Origin: Macrobrachium rosenbergii
Taxonomy: Eukaryota; Arthropoda; Malacostraca; Decapoda; Palaemonidae
NCBI RefSeq assembly: GCF_040412425.1
Contig: NC_089781.1
Span: 54,131,486-54,195,485 of the forward strand
DNA length: 64,000 bases
Direction: 5' to 3'
Shown here: positions 34,001 through 43,880 of the stretch, in pieces
How positions within the stretch are numbered: position 1 is the stretch's first letter
Layout of the letters: every line of letters starts with the position of its first letter
Made by a program: the position numbers and the translations under genes
The notes under the pieces: model-generated
The model's input: only the letters and a program-made list of their open reading frames with translations
Told to the model about the DNA's origin: nothing
The model's database searches: none

Positions 34001-36219
34001 TTAATCATGGAGGCGCTGAGGCATCCGAAGTGGGCCCCTGATTCTTGAGAACTGTGGGCGCGGGGTGGAGCAGACACCTGGGGACAACTGGATGCGTTTT
34101 CTGGGCCGACCCGGGCCCCGCTTTGGTGGGAAAGTGGGTGCGCCCTCAGGCAGGTATTGCAGGGGAACTCTGGGGCGCCTGCCTACTTCTTCGCAAATTT
34201 CACTGTCTAACAGGAATGTGGGTTTCAGTCTGTCGATGGTGATCCAGTCCTCCTGCCCGTGGATGTCGAGGAGGAATGCTTTGTTAGCCCGCCTGATGAC
34301 TCGGTGGGGCTCCCTGTAGGGCCTGGTTAAGGGCAGGCGGCGAGCGTCCACCCTGACGAAGACGTAGGTGCAGGAGTGTAAGGTGGGTGGGCTATAGGTG
34401 GCGGTTCTGTCGGTGAAGGTCTTGTGGTAAGGCGCGAACCTTTGTGCTAGTTCCCTCAACCTCGGGGGACAGCGCCGACGGTTGGAAGAACTCTCCGGGT
34501 ACGGCTAGTGTTTCCCGTAGACTTTCTCAGCCAGGGAAGCATCACCATTTGCTTTCGGTGTGGTGCAGAGACACAGCAGGGCCCAGGGCAGCTGTTCCTT
34601 CCACTTCTCTTTGGTGCAGCATGCCATGAGAGCTGCTTTAAGAGAGCAGTGCGCCCTCTCGACCATGCCGTTCGCTGAGGGGTTGTATGTCGTTGTGCTG
34701 TGTAGAGTTGTACCCATCAGGCGTGCCAATGAGACCCAAAGCTCTGTCCGTAGTGATGCTGTCTGGCACTCCGAAGTGTGGCTTATCCAACTGGAGAGGA
34801 GGGCCTCTGTGCATGATGTCGTTGATGCCTCATCCATGGGGGTTGCTTCGGGCCAGTGGATGAAGCGGTCTATGATCATCAGGAGGTATCTGGCTCCCCC
34901 CGACTGCAGAAGGGGCCTGACGACGTTGATGTGGATGTGGCCGAATCGCCGACGAGGCTGAGGGAAATCGCCGATCCCAGATTCAGTGTGCTGGGATGTT
35001 TTGCTTGTCTGGCATGGGATGCAACTTCTTGCCCACTGGTGGATGTCCTTGTTGATGCCGTGCCAGACGAACTTGTTAGTCATGAGGCGTGCTGTTGTGT
35101 GCCCTGATGGATGGGAGAGGCCGTGGACGATGTCGAACACTTGTTTCCTCCTCGATGCTGGCACCAGGGGACATGGGCGGCCTGTGCTGGTGTCACAGAG
35201 GAGAGTTGTGTCCGAGTTTGCTAAGGGCACGTCTTCCCATTTGAGGGCCGTCACTGCTGTCCTGTAGTCTGCCGCCTCCAGATCCGCTGCTTGTTCCCTC
35301 GCGAGGTCTTCATAGTCGATGCCGAGGTGAAGGGAATTGATCTCTATTCTTGACAGAGCATCAGCCACTGGGTTTTTCTTGCCAGGGACATAGTTGATGG
35401 TGCAACCGAACTCAGAGATGGCGGTTAGGTGTCGCTGTTGGCTTGCAGACCAGGCGTCCCCTGTTTTGCAAATGCATGAACCAAGGGTTTGTGGTCTGGT
35501 AGGATTGTGAATTCGGTTCCCTCCAGCAGGTACTTGAAGTGCCTCACGGCCTGGTAGATAGCCAGCAGCTCTCTGTCGAAGGCGCTGTAGCGGGTCTCGG
35601 CTGGCGAAAACTTGCGGCTGAAGAAGACCAAGGGCTGTGGTGTGCTGTTCACCAGTTGCTCTAGTACTGCACCGCAGGCGATGTTGCTGGTGTCCGTTGT
35701 CAACCTGAGGGCAGTGGTGGGGTTGTGGTGAGTTAAGTTGGTGGCACTGGAGAGGGCCCTTTTTGTCTGGATGAATGCCTGCTGCTGCGGAGCTTCCCAC
35801 GTTAGTGTTTTCAACTCCCCCTTCAAGATTGACATCAGGGGGTACATGATGTGGGCGACGTCTGGGATGAAGCACTGGTAGTAATTTATCATCCCAAGGA
35901 ACTCCTGAAGGGCCTTGATGGTTTGGGGTTCCGGGAAATTTTCTATAGCTTTCACTTTAGAGGTAGTGGGACGCACTCCTGCTAGGGAAATCTCGTGGCC
36001 CAGGAAGTCTACTTTTTCTTTCCTGAAGATGCACTTGTCGAACCTGATAACTAATCCACTGTCCTGCAGGCGTTTCACGACGGCACGGACGTGGTGAAGG
36101 TGTTCCTCTGGGGACCTGGAAAACATGAGGATGTCGTCGGCGTAGCAGATGCAGAAGGGAAGATCTCCCAAGATGGTATCCATCAGGTGCTGGAAGGTGG
36201 CGCCTGCATTCCTAACATA
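34001..36219 (-). pseudogene. Gypsy-1 pol: RT, RNase H, integrase
   Basis: RT (36,219-35,876 and on) shows AGATFQHLMD, CYADDILMFSRS and LGHEISLAGV. RNase H shows DTSNIACGAVLEQ and FDRELLAIY. Integrase has the H-x-H zinc region (HPSGHTTARL, CIPCQTSK), GHIHINVVRPLL and YNPSANGMVERAHCSLKAAL. The first integrase Asp (HIDV in relatives) is Asn here, and the second Asp region is frameshifted. The C-terminal tail is at 34,459-34,001 (GPGRPRKRI). It is not active. Confidence 0.8.
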
Positions 36220-36220
36220 G

Positions 36221-36315
36221 AAAAAGAATATGCTAATAGAGTGACTAAAGAAGATGTGGACAAAATTAAAGATGTTTTTGGAAAAAGAAAGGGGCATGAA
36301 AAATATTTTGACTGA
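36221..36315 (+). CDS. Probable terminal exon of an unidentified host gene
   Basis: After CATTCCTAACATAG| a + strand frame (phase 1) gives about 30 residues, including KEYANRVTKEDVDKIKD and KGHEKYFD, then TGA at 36,313-36,315. The helical, charged, low-complexity-free sequence and AATAAA at 36,618 support a real C-terminus. I do not recognise the protein. The acceptor AG lies at the border with the truncated gypsy element, so the intron's last bases may be transposon-derived. Upstream exons were not found in this window. Confidence 0.45.
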
Positions 36316-36617
36316 CTTGAATTTTTCTGTGAGCCTTAAAAATAACTTTATTGTGGACAGAAAAAGAAGCACTTTATTTTTCTAATCATGTTTTAATTTA
36401 GTATGAAGTGAACTATAATTTACTGCAGTTTTTAATATTGCTATATTTATACCATTCCACATTTGCAATTTATTTCAGGAGCAGCAATTATTTATTTAGT
36501 ATATATTACATTAAAAAGTACTGTATAACCCATAGTAATTACTCAGTTCAGTTTTATACTGTAGACTTTATGTAATACTTGTAAACTTTATAGTTAACCT
36601 GCATTTAAATGGTGTGG

Positions 36618-36623
36618 AATAAA
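36618..36623 (+). terminator. Poly(A) signal after the unidentified exon
   Basis: GGAATAAATG lies about 300 bp after the stop at 36,315, in AT-rich sequence that would be the 3' UTR. Confidence 0.4.
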
Positions 36624-36655
36624 TGTGCAGTGTCTTCATGAAGTATGGTTTCACC

Positions 36656-36657
<2 letters not shown>

Positions 36658-36735
<78 letters not shown>
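36658..36735. repeat. (CA)n-(TA)n microsatellite
   Basis: About 29 CA units followed by a short TA run. Confidence 0.95.
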
Positions 36736-36810
36736 AAACTGCTTGGATTTACGGGCAAAGTATATTTCGGGCAGAGAGAGCTCAAGCCCCCCAGATGAGA
36801 AGGGTTCAGT

Positions 36811-37551
36811 ATGCCTATGTTTATAGCTAACGGGGTAGGAGAGGATAACTCTATTCTACAGGAGTGTGGGATGATGCTGAAGTATGTGCTGACCAAACAC
36901 AATCCGGCTGACATCTTGTCGCGAGGGACTAGTTTGACAGAGCTGACAGCCAGCCATTTGTGGCCCCGAGGACCCCAGTTTCTTCATCGTGAAGGTCCCG
37001 CCCACAGAATCTTGACGAAGCGTTGAGAAGCCAGGCTAACACAAGTTATAGCCGCCTTCTGCAAACTACAGAAAAAATTAGCCATGATACAACCAGCAGA
37101 CATCTGGCCTATAATGGGGAATGTTGTTGAATTCAGTGTTTTGATGGGTATAATGAAATATGTATTGAAGCTCTTGAAAAGTAATGCTAAACCATTTTTG
37201 AAACTTGTTCATTTGGAACAAAGGCATTATTTGCCCTCAGTTTATAGCCATTTGGAAAAGGGATCAAGAGTGTCCAGTAATATTACTATTTTTTTTAACC
37301 AGTTAGGGTTAGTTTTGATTGATGGCATTATATACTCAAGAAATAGAATAATGAATGCTGTAGGGAACAGAGACCATTTAATCTTGTATCCCACAAAAGG
37401 GAAATTAGTACAGTCATACCTGAGACACTTGCATATGCTAAACATGCATTGTGGCGTGAATTTGCTAATAGCTATTTTTCGTCAGGACTGTTGGTGTCCG
37501 GGACTGAGATGTTTGGCGAAAAAGGTGGTAAGTGGATGTGTAGCTTGTTAA
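36811..37551 (+). pseudogene. BEL/Pao RNase H end and integrase zinc domain
   Basis: YVLTKHNPADILSRGTSLTEL followed by LWPRGPQFL is a hallmark of the Pao RNase H/integrase junction. After a frame change, YSRNRIMNAVGNRDHLILYP, LRHLHMLNMHCG and KKVVSGCVAC form the H-H/C-C zinc-binding domain. Stops at 37,026 and 37,551 break it. Confidence 0.7.
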
Positions 37552-37599
37552 AGCCTTCAAGCCCCCTCCACACTGTCCACCTCCCCCGTCGCTCCCCAC

Positions 37600-38440
37600 T
37601 GCATGAATAGTGATGTCACGTCCATTCGCCAATATAGGCCTTGACCACACTGATCCCCTTCAGGTGGAAGGGGAAATAGGCTACGTATTGCTAGTCACCT
37701 GTATGAGCAGCTGCACCATCTACTTGGATTATTGTTCTACACTTAATGCTGCCACATTTATTTTGATGTTGAGGAAGTTTGCAGCAACACATGGGGCACC
37801 CTGTACCATCTACAGTGATAACCACCAGACTTTCCGTGCTGCCAGTACCTCTACAGGACATCTATGATGAAGACGACACGACAGTTCCTGCATGAGCGTA
37901 GGATTCAGTGGGCCTTTCAGACTCCGCGAGCTCCTTGGAAAGGTTTTTTGAACGTCTCATAGGGGTTGTGAAACGCACCCTAGAAGCATCGTTCAGACAC
38001 AAAGTCTTCAACAAAGAACAGGTCTGAACAATGATCAAAGAGGCAGAAGCAGTAGTGAATAACAGGCCTCTTATGTACACGGGCGACAACTGCCAGGACG
38101 AAATTCTTAATCCTTTTCATCTAATTCGAGGATCCATGATCCATTTAGTGCCTCCTGTTTTCACTCAGAGGACATGTATCGCATGTTGACAACAAAGCAG
38201 ATGCGGCATCAGTATTATTGCCTCACTGACACCCTGCGGGTCTTTCGACATTGGTGGCAGAGGGAGTACTTGAGCTCACTTCAGCAGAGACATGACTTCC
38301 GACAAGAGCTAAGATGACACTAGCCTTTGGAGATGTGGTCTTGGTAAAACTGGTAGAACTGTAGCAATTTACCCCGATGACCATGAAGTTATACGATCTG
38401 TCGAAGTGCTCTACGAAGGAGAAGAAGGTCTGTAAACTGT
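37600..38440 (+). pseudogene. BEL/Pao integrase catalytic core and C-terminus
   Basis: PFANIGLDHTDPLQV (first Asp), CTIYSDNHQTF (second Asp) and, in another frame, APWKGFFERLIGVVKRTL (Glu) give the DDE set. NNRPLMYTGDN and FHLIRGSMIHLVPPV follow, then an RHWWQREYLSSLQQRH tail. The frame changes between the catalytic residues, so no intact integrase is encoded. Confidence 0.7.
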
Positions 38441-38690
38441 GTAGCACATTATTCCACTTGAAATGAATGTATACGACAATGACGAGCATGAAGAAAGCGA
38501 CAGAGAGACAGCTGATGAACGAATCGAAGAAGTGAATTGGAATGAGGAGTTGAGGACTCCGCACAGAGTGTGGGAGGTGAGCGAGAATAATGAACTCGCA
38601 CAGAGTGAGACAGAACAATATACTGATCGTGCTGAACAGTTAGACTCTAGGTGAGCGAGCAAGACTGAAAAGAAGGGCAGCAATAGCCCA

Positions 38691-38782
38691 AAGACTTAGA
38701 ATATAGGAATGGATTAGTAATTATGAAGTGTGATATAAACCCAAAGACAGAACTTTGTGGAGGGTCTAACGATGTTAGAGAG
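38691..38782 (+). other. End of BEL/Pao internal region and presumed LTR start
   Basis: Contains AACTTTGTGGAGGGTCTAACGATGTTAGAGAG. Its continuation after the gypsy-2 insertion is GAGAGGACTTG at 43,444. Assignment to a BEL/Pao LTR is inference. Confidence 0.4.
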
Positions 38783-38945
38783 TGTCATAACTTAAGACTT
38801 TCGTGGGTTTAAGGTGGATTAAATACACACTTCGTGTAAAGTACTCACTTGTTTATTGTCCCTTCCCTATCTTAATATACTACACCTAGAGTTATTGCCG
38901 TGATCTAGCTGCCCTTCTTGTTTTCTCTTTATCAAGGTTATAACA
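38783..38945 (-). repeat. Gypsy-2 3' LTR
   Basis: 163 bp, TGTTATAACC...TTATGACA on the minus strand. It lacks the 15-bp segment GGTACAGGTTTACAT present in the other LTR. Confidence 0.93.
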
Positions 38946-38957
38946 TTTCTCCTTCCA
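38946..38957 (-). promoter_or_regulatory. Gypsy-2 polypurine tract
   Basis: The minus strand reads GGAAGGAGAAA directly before the 3' LTR, the expected site for plus-strand DNA priming. Confidence 0.7.
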
Positions 38958-39077
38958 AAAAAAAATGACAAAAAAAACAGAAACATACATAATGGAAACA
39001 ACAGCATATGGAAACAATAACACTGGGCTATCAAGAGGGAATTTTTTATTTTTTTTTTTAAGTGCCTCAATATGGAG

Positions 39078-40219
39078 TTATAAATTCAATCGTAATGGGG
39101 GCCTAGACACGCGACCCGACCTGGTTACCTTTTGTGGTGTATTTTTAGGTATGCAAGGAGTACACAAATCAAGATCACTTGGGTTCGATGGTGACATGGC
39201 AATCTCAGTATGAGGACATTCACCAGCATTGTTGGTGTCCTTAATGGGAGTTATTGGAATATTCTGAGGAGAAACATTTTGGTCAGCAGGCTCATTACTA
39301 GAGACTGCAGGTGGTGGTAAACTCTGACTTAAGACAGGCACATTCTTATCATTAATGGCACCAGCACTATCAGCTGGGGAACAGGAATCTGTCTATGAAA
39401 CATTTGGGAGATATGCCTCTTGCAAATCACATTGTCAGAACAGGCTAATTTTACCCTGAAATTTTTAGCATGGATTACTTCAGCCACACTACCCGGCAAC
39501 CACTCAGCTCCGACGCCAAAATTTTTAAAGAAAATTGCATCACCCACTAGAAATTTGGATTTAAATTGAGAGTTTTTAGCCTTCTCAGGACTAGTTAGAG
39601 GGGGTCTTAAGTGATCAAGAGCAGATCTAAATGCCCTGCCAAACAACAATTCTGCTGGTGAGCGTCCAATACTAGAATGTATCATACATCTATAATGATA
39701 CAACAGTCTACTTAATCTTAAACTAATATCACCTGATGAGAATTTGATGAACAATCTTTTGAAAACCTGAACAGCTCGTTCAGCCAGGCCATTTGACTGA
39801 GGGTGATAAGGGGCACTTAGTGTGTGACAGATTTTATTAGAATCCATGAATGATTTGAAATCTTTTGAGATAAAGCAGGGCCCATTGTCTGATACGAGCT
39901 CTTCAGGTAGACCAAATCTACAAAAGGTTTTCCGTAATAGTTCTACAGTTTTAGATGAGGTTAAGTGCTTGGAAGCATGGACATCCAGAAACTTAGATTT
40001 GGAATCAATAATAATGAGAAAATAAAACCCCTCTAATGGGCCACACCAGTCAACATGGAGCCTCTGCCACACAGAATGGGTTGCTGGCCAACTAGATGGT
40101 TGAACACCTTTAGGACTACTATTTGCAAAGCACTCCGCACAAGATTTAGTGACTAGATCAAGGTCCATGTCAATATTAGGCCAAAACACCACAGTTCGCA
40201 CTAGTACCCGGATGACCAT
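39078..40219 (-). pseudogene. Gypsy-2 integrase
   Basis: The zinc-domain end (NIDMDLDLVTKSCAECF) is followed by the core WQRLHVDWCGPLEGFYFLII (first Asp), ELVSDNGPCF (second Asp) and YHPQSNGLAERAVQVFK (Glu), so D-D-E is intact. A frameshift at ~39,335 puts the C-terminal tail (TRSGRVSRPPLRLNL, 39,341-39,078) in another frame. Another near 40,205 separates it from RNase H. The enzyme inserts the cDNA into chromosomal DNA. Confidence 0.88.
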
Positions 40220-40937
40220 TATGGAGTTGCTTCATAACAACAGCTCGATGCACTTCTGGAATAACTAGTCTTTTACGATATAACAACAATTCATTGTGTA
40301 CTGACAGTTCCTGCTGTATTTTCACATACGGTTCCACTTGCGGATTAACGCCTGTTAATTTCCTCGGAAACCCGAATCGTACAAAGTCCCTTACTTGAGA
40401 TAAAATAGAATCTTTGAGTGTTGCTTCCTTAAGTACTTCCACAGAAAGTTCTTCAAATTCATTCACCATACTAATGAGTTTAACAATTTCATTTGGTACC
40501 TGAAATTTAACTGTGCTATCCTCAATAGGTAATCTTGATAAGCAATCTGCTATAGTATTCTTATTACCAGGAATATGTTCAATTGTGTAATCAAAAGACA
40601 AAAGGACAGACCATCTTATCAACCTTGCATTTGCAATTTTAGTTATGGGTTTACTGGGGTTAAAAATATGAATCAGGGGACGATGGTCAGTCCTCAGCAC
40701 AAAATGTCTCCCAATCAAATATTTAGCAAACTTATTTAGAGCAAAAACAATAGCCAGTCCTTCTCTGTCAATCTGAGCGTAATTCATTTCAGTGGGTGTC
40801 AACTTCCTACTTGCAAATGATATAGTTGACACAGAGTCATCAACATGTTGCTGGAGGAGGACAGCACCCACACCAACCGGTGACGCATCCACCTCCACTA
40901 CTAATTTAGCAAGCATATCCAATTTATTAAGTGACAC
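40176..40937 (-). pseudogene. Gypsy-2 RNase H
   Basis: VVEVDASPVGVGAVLLQ (first Asp), NYAQIDREGLAIVFAL (Glu), VLRTDHRPLIH (Asp) and EHIPGNKNTIADCLSRLP are canonical gypsy RNase H blocks. HNGHPGTSA near the end begins the integrase zinc region. It is separated from RT by a one-base frameshift near 41,012. Confidence 0.88.
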
Positions 40938-40957
40938 ATGAGAAGCTACAGCTGTTT

Positions 40958-42367
40958 TTAAGGTGCCAAAGGCATTATTAGCTGCTTTGGACCATGTAAA
41001 ATCAACACCCTTTTAGTCAGATCATACAGAGGTGAGGCAATAGTAGCAAAATTCTTAATGAATGAAGGATAAAATGAAATAAGACCCAGAAATGACTTGA
41101 GCTGAGTGACAGTGTGAGGAATTGGAGCATCAACTATGGCTTTAACTTTTTCTTCATCTGGCTCATATCCCTCTCTAGAGAGCTTAAAACCTAAGTACTT
41201 GACAGAAGTTACCCTGAACACGGATTTCTGCACATTCAGTTGAATGTTGGCATCACGCAAAGTCCTAAGAACATCTCTTACACGTTTATCATGTTCAGCT
41301 AGTGAGTCTCCACCTATAACAATATCATCAAGATATGGATAAACATAATCATAAGAAGCTAATAATTGGGAAATGAACTTCTGAAATATTGCAGGAGCAG
41401 AATGGATGCCAAATGGTAACCGTAAATATCTATATAGACCCAAATGTGTGTTAATTACCAGATATTTACGGTCTTCTGGAGCGACTTCCATTTGCAGATA
41501 AGCATTCTTGAGATCAAGTCTGGTATAAAACTTATGCCCAGACACATTGGAAATTAATTCTGACATATTAGGTAATGGGAATTTAGATTCATGAAGAATT
41601 TCATTTATTTTACGAAAATCCCCACAAACCCTAAGGGACCCATTCTGCTTCCTGACAGTAACAATAGGTGAGGCATACTCTGAAAATTCTACTCTTTCTA
41701 TAATCTTATTATTTTCTAGCTCTTGCAGTGCACTCTCAACCTCACTGCGTAACGTCAGTGGCACCGTGCGGGGCTTCTGAAAAACAGGAACATGACCAAC
41801 TTTAGGATACAATCGAGCTTGACAGTTCTTAATAGGTTTCAAACTATCTACATTATAGTCTTCCACAAAATCTTCTACATTTAACTGATGGACATTAATT
41901 ATATTGCATTTATCTATTAAATTCCTACCAATCAAATTATTTGGAGAGTCTGACCCAACAACTATGAATTCAATGTCTGAATGATTTTGTTGTTTGTACT
42001 GAAAATTTGAAACTTTGACCTTCCCAAATACTTTAATTGGCACTTGGTTACAACCCTGCAATTTAGTTCTACAGTTCAGTAGTGTACAATTTAACTTCTC
42101 AAAATCATCATATTTCAATGTAGAAATAGCTGAACCGGTGTCAATCTCAAATAAAAATGGCTTATGATTCAATTGACAACTAACAACATAAGGTTGAACA
42201 GAACTTTTGTTTAATATACAATTTAAATCAAGTGACTCTTCATCATTGGATTCCTCTTCTTGGATTATAACTTCATGAGTCTTCTTCAAATGGGGTTTTG
42301 TCATTTTGCGGCACTCTTGCCTCTTTCTTTGCTGGTGACGATGCTTGGCCACTGAACACCCTGTCAT
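40958..42367 (-). pseudogene. Gypsy-2 protease and reverse transcriptase
   Basis: The 469-codon ORF overlaps gag by ~95 bp in another frame, the normal gypsy arrangement for frameshifted gag-pol. LFEIDTGSAISTL is the retropepsin triad. RT shows GSLRVCGDFRKINEI, FYTRLDLKNAYLQMEV (first Asp), RLPFGIHSAPAIFQK, YPYLDDIVIGG (catalytic YLDD) and LGFKLSREGYEP. It ends early at 40,958 through the frameshift near 41,012. Confidence 0.9.
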
Positions 42368-43046
42368 TGGAGTTGCTCTTCACTTTGCGCTTGCACACTG
42401 ATGCTACATGGCTAGGCTTGCCACACTCGTAACAAGTAGCATTTCTCAGACGACAGTCCCGTTCCGAATGGTTCATCCAGCCACAGACCTTACATTTTTC
42501 TCTTCTTTGCCTATTAACACTTTGAACCTCCTGCTCCTGATATGCTGCTTCTAGATTGGATAAGGTGGCCAATAAATCCCCTACTGTATTAGTGTGGTAA
42601 TCAAAATCTGATAACTTGGCGGTGAAATATGGTTCACTACGAGCAGCAAGGAACAGTTTGTATTTAAGAAATTCTTCCTTGTTTCCAAAGTCACAAAGTT
42701 CAGCTAACTTATTCAAATCCTTGAAGAATAAATTATATGTTTCTTCTTTTAATTTATTTCTGTCTTGGAATTCAGCCAAATGTTTGACAATTGTCTTCTT
42801 AGGCTTATACAGTAGCTTCAGGTTAGTTTTCACTTCGGCCAGGGAGAGGGCTAACGCCGACCCAGGAGCAATCAAAGCAACAATATCATCAAAATATTGA
42901 GTTGGAATGTGAGTTAAGATCAAGCTTACTTGACGAGATTCATTCGTGATCTCTTGAGCTCGGAAAGCAACGGTCATTAATTCCAACCAGTTATCTAAGG
43001 ACTGTGACTCTGGCACAAACTTCGGGAAACGGTCTGCCATATTCAT
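42273..43046 (-). CDS. Gypsy-2 gag
   Basis: An intact 257-codon ORF starting MNMADRFPKFVPES about 220 bp inside the 5' LTR. Helical capsid-like sequence is followed by two zinc-knuckle motifs, CKVCGWMNHSERDC and CYECGKPSHVASVC, and a basic tail. It forms the particle that carries the element RNA. The end overlaps pol. This is the only complete ORF of the element. Confidence 0.88.
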   Translation of the reverse strand: MNMADRFPKFVPESQSLDNWLELMTVAFRAQEITNESRQVSLILTHIPTQYFDDIVALIAPGSALALSLAEVKTNLKLLYKPKKTIVKHLAEFQDRNKLKEETYNLFFKDLNKLAELCDFGNKEEFLKYKLFLAARSEPYFTAKLSDFDYHTNTVGDLLATLSNLEAAYQEQEVQSVNRQRREKCKVCGWMNHSERDCRLRNATCYECGKPSHVASVCKRKVKSNSNDRVFSGQASSPAKKEARVPQNDKTPFEEDS

Positions 43047-43244
43047 AGGCTACCCTTAGGCTAAGCAGGCAATTACTAAAAGTAAACACTTGAAATCAAC
43101 CGGGCAATTAACATTAGGAATGCCAATGTTCAGTTAAACATTAGGCTAAGCCTTACTGCAGATTTCCTCAATCAACAACACTGAGTTTCAGTAAACTTAG
43201 GCTGCCTCTGTATAGGTAGTAGTAAAGGAAGGCATTTCATCCAC

Positions 43245-43264
43245 GAGTCCCATCCCCGTCGCCA
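43245..43264 (-). promoter_or_regulatory. Gypsy-2 primer-binding site
   Basis: One base after the 5' LTR end the minus strand reads TGGCGACGGGGATGGGACTC. It starts TGG, the complement of a tRNA CCA end. The primer tRNA was not identified. Confidence 0.65.
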
Positions 43265-43265
43265 T

Positions 43266-43443
43266 TGTCATAACTTAAGATTTTCGTGGGCTTAAGGTGG
43301 ATTAAATACACACTTCGTGTAAAGTACTCACTTGTTTATTGTCCCTTCTCTATGGTACAGGTTTACATCTTAATATACTACACCTAGAGTTATTGCCGTG
43401 ATCTAGCTGCCCTTCTTGTTTTCTCTTTATCAAGGTTATAACA
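43266..43443 (-). repeat. Gypsy-2 5' LTR
   Basis: 178 bp, TGTTATAACC...TTATGACA on the minus strand. Nearly identical to the 3' LTR. Confidence 0.93.
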
Positions 43444-43688
43444 GAGAGGACTTGAAAAAATAGGAAATGAGTTAATGAGTGTTACCAGTGTTGTTGCTTC
43501 GTGCTGCCAACACTAGCAGCACACAGGTGTATTTGTATTATATGTACTGTACATGTTTTGAACCCTTTCATATGGCACGAATTAGGTGTCAGTAAGTTTT
43601 CTGAGAGTGATTGCACTCGTGTTTGAGTAGTGTATCTCAAGTCGTGAGCTGGGTTCCACTGAAACACTGCACTTGAAATCAGGCCACA

Positions 43689-43880
43689 ATGAATCTCAGA
43701 TCTTCAAGCTTCACCTGCCTAATCTTCCTATTGCTGTCCCATTCGGCCAGAATTTATGGTGTGGAGAATGTCGTGAAAAAATTGGATCCGTTTTTTCCCA
43801 ACAATCCATCACAACGTTCAGGATATGCGAACAGAAGGGAGAAGCGGGCGGCCAAGTTCATGGTTCTCATTTGGTTCTAA
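43689..43880 (+). CDS. Putative secreted peptide, 63 residues
   Basis: The ORF begins MNLRSSSFTCLIFLLLSHSA: a short basic start, then a hydrophobic core and small residues, a convincing signal peptide ending near residue 22-24. The rest (VENVVKKLDPFFPNNPSQ...) contains RREKR, a furin/dibasic-type cleavage site, before a 10-residue hydrophobic end. No Cys in the mature part. A decayed relative near 28,410 keeps the stop position. The function is unknown; a processed peptide precursor is possible, as is a pseudogene carried in a repeat. Confidence 0.4.
   Translation: MNLRSSSFTCLIFLLLSHSARIYGVENVVKKLDPFFPNNPSQRSGYANRREKRAAKFMVLIWF

Larger units (their letters stand above)
33644..36219 (-). mobile_element. 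Gypsy-type element 1, 5'-truncated
   Basis: It has a 3' LTR (33,644-33,950) and, upstream on the minus strand, the pol C-terminus, integrase, RNase H and most of RT. Coding homology stops abruptly at ~36,219 within the RT (RNAGATFQHL), so gag, protease and the RT N-terminus are gone by deletion or rearrangement. The breakpoint lies exactly at a putative host exon (36,221). Confidence 0.85.
36790..38690 (+). mobile_element. BEL/Pao-type retrotransposon, 3' part
   Basis: In + orientation: the end of the RNase H-like region (LTKHNPADILSRG...LWPRGPQFL), the integrase zinc domain, the DDE core and a C-terminal tail with NPFHLIRGSMIHLVPPV. A purine-rich TGTGGAGGG at ~38,757 and TGTTAGAGAG at ~38,774 look like a polypurine tract and LTR start. 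The gypsy-2 element is inserted just there. Gag, protease and RT are absent. Confidence 0.7.
38783..43443 (-). mobile_element. Gypsy-type element 2, complete with both LTRs
   Basis: The two LTRs (38,783-38,945 and 43,266-43,443) are flanked by GAGAG on both sides (38,778-38,782 and 43,444-43,448), a 5-bp target duplication. On the minus strand the order is 5' LTR, primer-binding site, gag, protease, RT, RNase H, integrase, polypurine tract, 3' LTR. The LTRs differ by about three substitutions and one 15-bp indel, so the insertion is fairly recent. Three frameshifts in pol make this copy defective. Confidence 0.93.

Noticed and set aside
34045..35267. Plus-strand ORFs across gypsy-1 pol
   Set aside because: Antisense shadows of integrase and RNase H.
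38463..38654. Acidic 63-codon ORF (DEHEESDRETADERIEE...)
   Set aside because: It follows the BEL/Pao integrase and is more likely the decayed polyprotein tail than a separate gene.
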